9,410 nt of DNA from Gemmatimonadota bacterium (lineage in GTDB: Bacteria > Orphanbacterota > Orphanbacteria > Orphanbacterales > Orphanbacteraceae), in assembly GCA_013002425.1 (NCBI GenBank), contig JABDJQ010000354.1, positions 1-9,410 of the forward strand, written 5' to 3'. Each line of letters begins with the position of its first letter. The first letter of the stretch is position 1. The position numbers and the translations under genes are program-made. The notes under the pieces were generated by a model. That model saw nothing but the letters and a program-made list of their open reading frames with translations. It was not told where the DNA came from and ran no database searches. Below, in pieces: positions 4,683 to 9,410 of the stretch.

Positions 4683-6943
4683 CACTTGCCTCCGTTTCTG
4701 GAGTCGAGGGAGGGAATGGAGACCTCCCCGTTATTCGATTGAAACCAGATCTCGAAATCGCGGACGGCCGACGGATCGGGTCGCACGACTTTGATCGTTC
4801 TGGGAAGCGTGCGCTCCATCGTCTCGAGATAGAGACGCAGTCGCGTCGAGCCCGGCGCGCCGCTCTGCGCGTCCTGGATCAACAGGAATCGATGGGCGTC
4901 ACCCGAGGCGGCGGCGATACGAACGGTGCGGTCCGCGGCGCCGCCGGCCGTGATCTCGGCCGCGCGCCCGCGCGCCTGATGGACCACGTCTTCCGCGTAG
5001 ACGCGCGCTTCGTTTACGAACCGCGCGCGGTCTTCCTGGGAACTCGCGACGTCGCGGAAATCGAAATGGACTTCGGGCGGGCTGTGCACGCTGAGAAGTG
5101 TGAAGTTCTCGACCGCGATACCGGACGAGAGCCCTGCCAGGCGTTCGTTGGCACGCGCCTCCACCGCGGTTTCGAGCGCGAACCGATCGACCGTGAGCAC
5201 CTCGTCGAGCGTGCGTGTCGCGAGTTCTTCGAGAAGCGAAGCGAGAATGGCCGCCCGCGCGGAAGCCGGCCCGTCCTCGACCCCGAACAGATATTTCACG
5301 GGGTCGTTCGTACGATATTGCGCGGTCGAAAGGATGTTGACGAGGTTTTCGTCCGCCGTGAGATAGAGCGACTCTTCCTTCAGACGGTCGCGGCGCGCGC
5401 CTTCCCCGGGTCCGTGCGCCGGCGGGCCCGGCACGTAGAAATGCGTCAGATCGCTGCCGGCGTCTTCCGCCGATCGAAAACCGATATCGATCCGCGCGAA
5501 GCCCTCGACAGAAACCGTGCGCACTTCGCCCATGGGCCACGGCAGATTCCAGTGAAGCCCGGGGCCGAGCGCGATCCTGACCCCCTCGGTTTCGCCGGAC
5601 GCGGGCAGCACGGGCGCTCCGAACCGGATCGGCAGTCCCGCTTCGCCCGGTTTCACGACCGCGAATCCGCTGGCGAGATAGAACAGAATCGCGCCGCCGA
5701 GAACGAGCCGTCCCGCCAACGTACGCACGAACCAGGCGGGCCGCAGTTCGATCAGCGGCCGCACGGCCGTCGTCAGGTTCTCGCGCAGTTCGCGCAGTCC
5801 GGGACGAAGACCCGTGCGCCGGAGGGACTGCACGGCGAGAAAGACGAACACGAGGAATCCCATCCCCTTCAGCACGCGGTACACGAAGTCGAGCGTACTC
5901 TCTCCCGCGCCGAGGCTCGCGACGGGTTCCCACTGATAGAACGTGTTCAGCGCCATGCCGAACGCGATCGCGACGACGACGATGGAACCGACATAAATCT
6001 GCAGGAAGCGCTTTCCGAACACGCGGCCGACAACGGAAAGCGTGGCGGCGTTCGTCGCCGGACCCGTCAGCAGAAAGACGAGCGCGGCGCCGGGATTGAG
6101 ACCCTTGGTCAGAAACGCGAGGGCCACCGGCGTCGAACTCGACGCGCACATGTAGAGCGGAACGCCGACGACCACGACGACGAGCATCGAAAAGAGACCC
6201 GTGCCGAGCGTGCGGCCGAAGAAGTCGTCGGGGAGCGCGGCCGACAGAAATCCCGTGAGCAGCATGCCGAAGAGGAACCAGAACGCGAGTTCGTCGAAGA
6301 GGTGAACGAAACCGTAGCGACCGGCTTCGCCGAGACGCTCCCGATGGGAGCGCGGCGCGGCAGGTTCGAACGGATCGGCGTGGGTGTGCCCGGCGTGGTC
6401 GTGGTCGTGGTCGTGGTCGTTCTCCGGCCCGCAGCCGCAGTCGATCGTCGCCGTGTCCTCTCCCGCGGTTTTCGTCACGCCGTTCGGCTCGCCCTCGGCT
6501 TCGAGATCGCGCGTTTCGTCGTGGCCGAAAAGCAGATGGGCGGCCCCGGCCACGAACGCGCTCGCGATCGCCGCGATCGGGCGCACGATTGCGATCACGG
6601 GGCCGAGCAGCCCGTAGCTGAGCGCGATCGAATCGACCGAAGTTTCGGGGGTCGAGATCAGGAACGAGAGCGTCGCCTCGCGACTCGCGCCCTTCTTGCG
6701 CAGCGCGACCGCGGTCGGAATCACGCCGCACGAGCAGAGCGGCAGGGGCGCGCCCACGAGGGCCGCATTCAGCACCGACCGCAGGTTCCGGCCTCCCAGA
6801 AACGGGATCAGGCGGTCGGTCTTCAGATACGCGTGCAGAAGTCCGGCGATCAGAAAGCCGAGCAGAATGTAGATCCCGCTCTCGAATACGATATAAAGGG
6901 TCTCCCAGAGGAAATCTCCCAGAAAACCTATGATTCCATTCAT
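4682..6943 (-). CDS. Fusion protein: ArsP/SO_0444-type metal efflux permease + HflK-like SPFH domain
   Basis: This single uninterrupted 753-residue protein has two parts. Residues 1-375 form a PF03773-type permease resembling SO_0444 Cu/Zn exporters: LPLCSCGVIPTAVALRKKGA at 67-86, ISTPETSVDSIALSYGLLGP at 96-115, and PLYMCASSSTPVALAFLTKG at 262-281. The cytoplasmic-type central loop carries CGCG (169-172) and a run of Asp-His pairs to H188. Residues 376-412 are an Arg-rich linker. A membrane helix at about 412-430 is followed by a full SPFH/HflK domain: GPGLHWNLPWP at 460-470, ENLVNILSTAQYR near 532-544, PPEV at 622-625, QARGRAAEI near 656-664, and LRLYLETMERTLP near 702-714. The permease probably exports soft metal or organoarsenical; the substrate is not determinable here. 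The start at 6943 fits the family N-terminus, though its ribosome-binding site is weak. Confidence 0.9.
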   Translation of the reverse strand: MNGIIGFLGDFLWETLYIVFESGIYILLGFLIAGLLHAYLKTDRLIPFLGGRNLRSVLNAALVGAPLPLCSCGVIPTAVALRKKGASREATLSFLISTPETSVDSIALSYGLLGPVIAIVRPIAAIASAFVAGAAHLLFGHDETRDLEAEGEPNGVTKTAGEDTATIDCGCGPENDHDHDHDHAGHTHADPFEPAAPRSHRERLGEAGRYGFVHLFDELAFWFLFGMLLTGFLSAALPDDFFGRTLGTGLFSMLVVVVVGVPLYMCASSSTPVALAFLTKGLNPGAALVFLLTGPATNAATLSVVGRVFGKRFLQIYVGSIVVVAIAFGMALNTFYQWEPVASLGAGESTLDFVYRVLKGMGFLVFVFLAVQSLRRTGLRPGLRELRENLTTAVRPLIELRPAWFVRTLAGRLVLGGAILFYLASGFAVVKPGEAGLPIRFGAPVLPASGETEGVRIALGPGLHWNLPWPMGEVRTVSVEGFARIDIGFRSAEDAGSDLTHFYVPGPPAHGPGEGARRDRLKEESLYLTADENLVNILSTAQYRTNDPVKYLFGVEDGPASARAAILASLLEELATRTLDEVLTVDRFALETAVEARANERLAGLSSGIAVENFTLLSVHSPPEVHFDFRDVASSQEDRARFVNEARVYAEDVVHQARGRAAEITAGGAADRTVRIAAASGDAHRFLLIQDAQSGAPGSTRLRLYLETMERTLPRTIKVVRPDPSAVRDFEIWFQSNNGEVSIPSLDSRNGGK
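6395..6418. repeat. Four tandem hexanucleotide repeats (GTGGTC) encoding the Asp-His run
   Basis: Four exact GTGGTC copies lie in tandem within the permease-HflK gene. On the coding strand they read GACCAC and encode the Asp-His pairs at residues 176-183. Gain or loss of a unit by slippage would stay in frame and change the number of potential metal-binding histidines by one per unit. Confidence 0.85.
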
Positions 6944-7012
6944 GCTATGCTACCCAACCGGGGTTCAAAAACTGGCACAGGACCATATCATACTATTATA
7001 GGATCGGAGTTT
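6944..7012. promoter_or_regulatory. Shared divergent promoter region between the metal operon and the phosphodiesterase-type gene
   Basis: This 69-bp gap, AT-richer than its surroundings, separates two divergent start codons. Rightward, TTCAAA (6964-6969), a 16-bp spacer and TATCAT (6986-6991) make a plausible sigma-70 promoter with a short leader containing GGAG just before the ATG. Leftward, a perfect TATAAT (7000-6995 on the minus strand) is present. The nearest good -35, TTGACC (7020-7015), is only 14 bp away, shorter than normal. A perfect 7-bp inverted repeat, GACCATA (6981-6987) and TATGGTC (7012-7018), brackets both -10 candidates. It could be an operator or may be chance. Positions were read by eye; promoter activity is inferred. 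Confidence 0.5.
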
Positions 7013-8899
7013 ATGGTCAATTCCGGTAGTCCAGAGACCAATTCCCGCCGCCCCCTTGCGGGCGGTTTCCTCGTATGGGGCGTCACGGCGGCATCCGCCG
7101 CCACGTTTCTGGCCGCACAGCTCGTTTTCGGACTCGCACGCGACTGGCCCGTTCTCGCCGACCGCGCCGTCCTGACACTCTATCTGTTTGTATTTTTTGC
7201 TGTTACGGTTTTCGGGCTGGGCGCCGCTGCGACCGGATTCGCCTTTCTGCGCCGCAATCCCGACCGGGGCGCCGCACGGATCGCCGTCTGGCTGTTCTTT
7301 CTCGTCTGGGCGCCCGCATTTCTGTTCTTCTTTCTCTCGAACAGGCCGACCTGGCTCACGGATCCGCGCGTTCTCCTGCCCGCTGCCATCCTCGCCGCAG
7401 TGCTGATTCCGCTCTCTCGCATTCTCGGCCGCCGGCTCGCGGCGGTACGGCCCGGCATGGGTACGATCCCGATCGCGATCGTACTTCTCGCGGCCCCGGT
7501 CGTGCTTCACCGCTCACAGGGAGCGTGGAACGGACCCGCGTTCGAACCCCCGATCCGCGACATGGGCGGGAAACGGGTTTGCCATCTCCAGTTCGACGGC
7601 CTCTCGCTTCGCCTCCTGAACAAGTATATCGAAACCGGCAGGCTGCCGCACTTCGCGGCGTACCTCGCCCGCGCCAGCCGGGGCGACATGAATCCCGAAA
7701 TTTCGATTCTGAACCCTTTCATCGACAGCTCGTCGCGCGGCATGCGCTCCCCCGTGATCTGGTCGACGATCAATTCGGGAAGGCTGCCGAGAGCGCACGG
7801 CATTCTCGATTTCGAGATGACGCAGATCCGCGGGCTCGAGCAGCCGCTCCCGTTCCGGCTGCCGATTCCGAATCATCTCGCGCCCGCCCGCCTGCTCGGC
7901 GCGAAAACGCTGACCTCGAACAGCACGTTCGTGCGCGAACCGCGGCTTTGGGAGATCGCCGAATCCGCGGGCCTTCGCTGCGGCACCGTGGCCGCGCAGG
8001 TGACGTCGCCGCCGCTCCCGATGGAGGGCTTTCTCGTCGCCGACGACGCCGCGGTGGTTCGCAAACGCGACCTCTGGTATCCGCTCGATCTCATGACGCC
8101 CGAAGAGAACGCGGCATTTCGCGAGAAGGCGTTCGGCGATGAAATGCGCGAGTGGTTCGGGTTCGAATCACCGGGCGACATCGATGTCGAGTTCCGCGAG
8201 GGGCCGATTCTGGAGCGGTATGCACACGCCGTGTCGCGCATCTTTCGCAAGGACTATCGCAACTCGATGCTGGGGCTTTCGCTCGCGCGGCGCATGGACC
8301 TCGACTACTTCACGCTCTATCTTCCCGGCCCCGACGACGTGCAGCATTTCTTCTGGAAGCACACGTTCGGAGAAGGAGATGCGGATGTCGATCCCGAAGT
8401 CGCGGAGTACTTCGGCGAAGTCGTCCCGGACTATTTTCGCTTTCTCGACTACGTACTCGGCGAGGCGCAGACGATCTTCGACCCCGACGAAACCGTTTTC
8501 GTGATCACGTCCGATCACGGACTCGGCCCCTGGAGCGAACATGCTTCACTCTCGAAATATTTTCCGTTCCTGGGCAAGGGGCGCCATCCGTTCAACACCG
8601 GGAACCATCGCCGCGACGGCGTGTTCCTACTGGCAGGCCCAGGCGTCGAGCCGGGCGATCGGAAAGAGGCTTCGCGCGACGTCGATATCGCTCCCACGAT
8701 TCTGTATTTCCTGGGGCTCCCCGTTCCCGAAGACACCGACGGGAAGGTCATTCTCGATGCGATTACGTCCGGCGAACTCGAGCAACGGCCGATCGAATCG
8801 ATTGCGTCTTATTCCCCGCTTCGCCGGAGCGGCGAACTCTTCCTCGAAGACAGCGCGGCGATTCGCGAAAGGCTGCGGGCGCTCGGTTATGTCGACTAG
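7013..8899 (+). CDS. Membrane-anchored alkaline-phosphatase-superfamily enzyme (type I phosphodiesterase/nucleotide pyrophosphatase-like)
   Basis: This 628-residue protein begins with about five membrane helices (near 16-41, 49-80, 88-109, 119-138 and 150-166), followed by a catalytic domain at about 187-575. Superfamily metal ligands are visible: D195 in HLQFDG, D441 and H445 in GPDDVQHFFWKH, D501-H502 in ITSDHGLG, and H532 in GNHRRDGVFLLAGPGV. T252 in SPVIWSTINSGRLPRAHGI is the likely nucleophile. DIAPTILYFLGLPVP near 558-572 is a typical closing motif of the PF01663 group. The enzyme probably hydrolyses or transfers phosphate- or sulfate-ester groups, perhaps outside the membrane; the substrate is unknown. 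The start at 7013 has GGAG three bases upstream, which is tight, and an earlier GGA nine bases away. The next gene overlaps its end. I see no direct functional link to the divergent metal genes. Confidence 0.88.
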   Translation: MVNSGSPETNSRRPLAGGFLVWGVTAASAATFLAAQLVFGLARDWPVLADRAVLTLYLFVFFAVTVFGLGAAATGFAFLRRNPDRGAARIAVWLFFLVWAPAFLFFFLSNRPTWLTDPRVLLPAAILAAVLIPLSRILGRRLAAVRPGMGTIPIAIVLLAAPVVLHRSQGAWNGPAFEPPIRDMGGKRVCHLQFDGLSLRLLNKYIETGRLPHFAAYLARASRGDMNPEISILNPFIDSSSRGMRSPVIWSTINSGRLPRAHGILDFEMTQIRGLEQPLPFRLPIPNHLAPARLLGAKTLTSNSTFVREPRLWEIAESAGLRCGTVAAQVTSPPLPMEGFLVADDAAVVRKRDLWYPLDLMTPEENAAFREKAFGDEMREWFGFESPGDIDVEFREGPILERYAHAVSRIFRKDYRNSMLGLSLARRMDLDYFTLYLPGPDDVQHFFWKHTFGEGDADVDPEVAEYFGEVVPDYFRFLDYVLGEAQTIFDPDETVFVITSDHGLGPWSEHASLSKYFPFLGKGRHPFNTGNHRRDGVFLLAGPGVEPGDRKEASRDVDIAPTILYFLGLPVPEDTDGKVILDAITSGELEQRPIESIASYSPLRRSGELFLEDSAAIRERLRALGYVD

Positions 8900-9410
8900 C
8901 GAACGGATGGCCGGGCCACTTCTGAAAACCGCTCGATGTCTTTTCCCGTCTCTCTTTCTGTTCTTCGCTCTCGGCGCCATCGCGCCCCTGAACGCCGCAT
9001 CCCCTTCGCGCCTTGCGCTGTATCTCGATCGAACCGATCGGTTCCCGTATCCGTACGCGCTCGAGGAGCTCGCCGGACGCGCCCTCGACTGCGCCCGCAC
9101 GCGCCATGAGCCCGTGGCGATTCCTGAGAACTCGCTGTCACGGATCCGCTCGCTTCTGAAACCGGAAGGGGGCGCGATCGAGGATCGGGAAAGGAAGCTT
9201 CTCGCGAGCGAAGGGCGCAAGCTGAAGTTCGATGCCGTCGTTTTTCTACAGACGCGATTGCGCCCGGATGGATATGTGATCAGGTGTTTCGGTGCGGAGG
9301 CTCCGTTCGAAACGAGTTTTTCGTTCGCAACGGAGCCCGCCCCGGTCGCGGACCTCGCGGCGCGCCTCCCGGCGCTTGCCGATACACTGCTCGCGCGCGC
9401 GGTGCTCGCG
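8889..9410 (+). CDS. Uncharacterised exported protein (N-terminal 174 codons, cut by window edge)
   Basis: The frame is open from the ATG at 8889 to the window edge and encodes 174 residues. The N-terminus looks like a signal peptide: basic residues around 6-16, a hydrophobic stretch PSLFLFFALGAIAPL at about 20-34, and a plausible cleavage after NAA near 35-37. The mature part has no motif I recognise. It contains an alternating segment KFDAVVFLQTRLRPDGYVIR, which looks like strand-turn-strand, followed by a helix-like region of Leu/Ala pairs at the cut end. The ATG overlaps the last codons of the upstream phosphodiesterase-type gene (stop at 8897-8899), suggesting coupled translation. A second in-frame ATG at 8907 just after that stop is an equally reasonable start. 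Neither has a strong ribosome-binding site. Function unknown. Confidence 0.65.
   Translation, partial: MSTSERMAGPLLKTARCLFPSLFLFFALGAIAPLNAASPSRLALYLDRTDRFPYPYALEELAGRALDCARTRHEPVAIPENSLSRIRSLLKPEGGAIEDRERKLLASEGRKLKFDAVVFLQTRLRPDGYVIRCFGAEAPFETSFSFATEPAPVADLAARLPALADTLLARAVLA

Noticed and set aside
6395..6418. CRISPR-like or phage-type repeat array.
   Set aside because: The repeats are 6 bp, spacer-free and in frame within a coding sequence; they encode Asp-His pairs.
4739..7012. A very long plus-strand open frame antisense to the permease-HflK gene, continuous with the phosphodiesterase-type gene.
   Set aside because: Its translation is rich in Arg/Glu/His with no domain-like pattern, while the minus-strand frame has clear membrane helices and family motifs. 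It is an artefact of GC-rich codon use; the real plus-strand gene starts at 7013.

Overview
The window is GC-rich, densely coding bacterial DNA with gaps of under 80 bp. No rRNA, tRNA, CRISPR array or insertion sequence is visible. The proteins are Gram-negative in style: HflK/HflC-type SPFH proteins, an ArsP/SO_0444-type permease and a PG_1098-type methyltransferase. I cannot place the organism more precisely from sequence alone.

Minus strand (6943 down to 1): seven genes run in one direction and look like one metal-handling operon. In transcription order they are: (1) a 753-residue fusion of a metal-efflux permease (PF03773-like) to a complete HflK-type SPFH protein; (2) hflC, overlapping it by one base; (3) a free hflK-like gene; (4) a ZIP-family metal transporter; (5) a PG_1098/THUMP-like SAM methyltransferase that appears to start at ATT, overlapping the ZIP stop codon; (6) an ArsI/CadI-family metalloenzyme with a cysteine-rich tail; (7) the first 30 codons of a SigZ-like ECF sigma factor, cut by the window edge.

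Plus strand (7013 to 9410): a divergently transcribed, membrane-anchored alkaline-phosphatase-superfamily enzyme is followed, with an overlap, by an unidentified exported protein that runs off the window. The two transcription units share a 69-bp AT-richer intergenic region (6944-7012) with promoter-like hexamers in both directions.

The standout is the permease-HflK fusion in the normal hflK position upstream of hflC, followed by a second hflK. Known HflK and HflC alternate in a large periplasmic-side cage around the FtsH protease. The arrangement therefore suggests (inference) a metal-efflux permease physically built into a dedicated SPFH cage or microdomain, with a ZIP transporter, a metal-detoxifying dioxygenase and a stress sigma factor encoded alongside. 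No ftsH and no recognisable metal-sensing repressor lies in the window.
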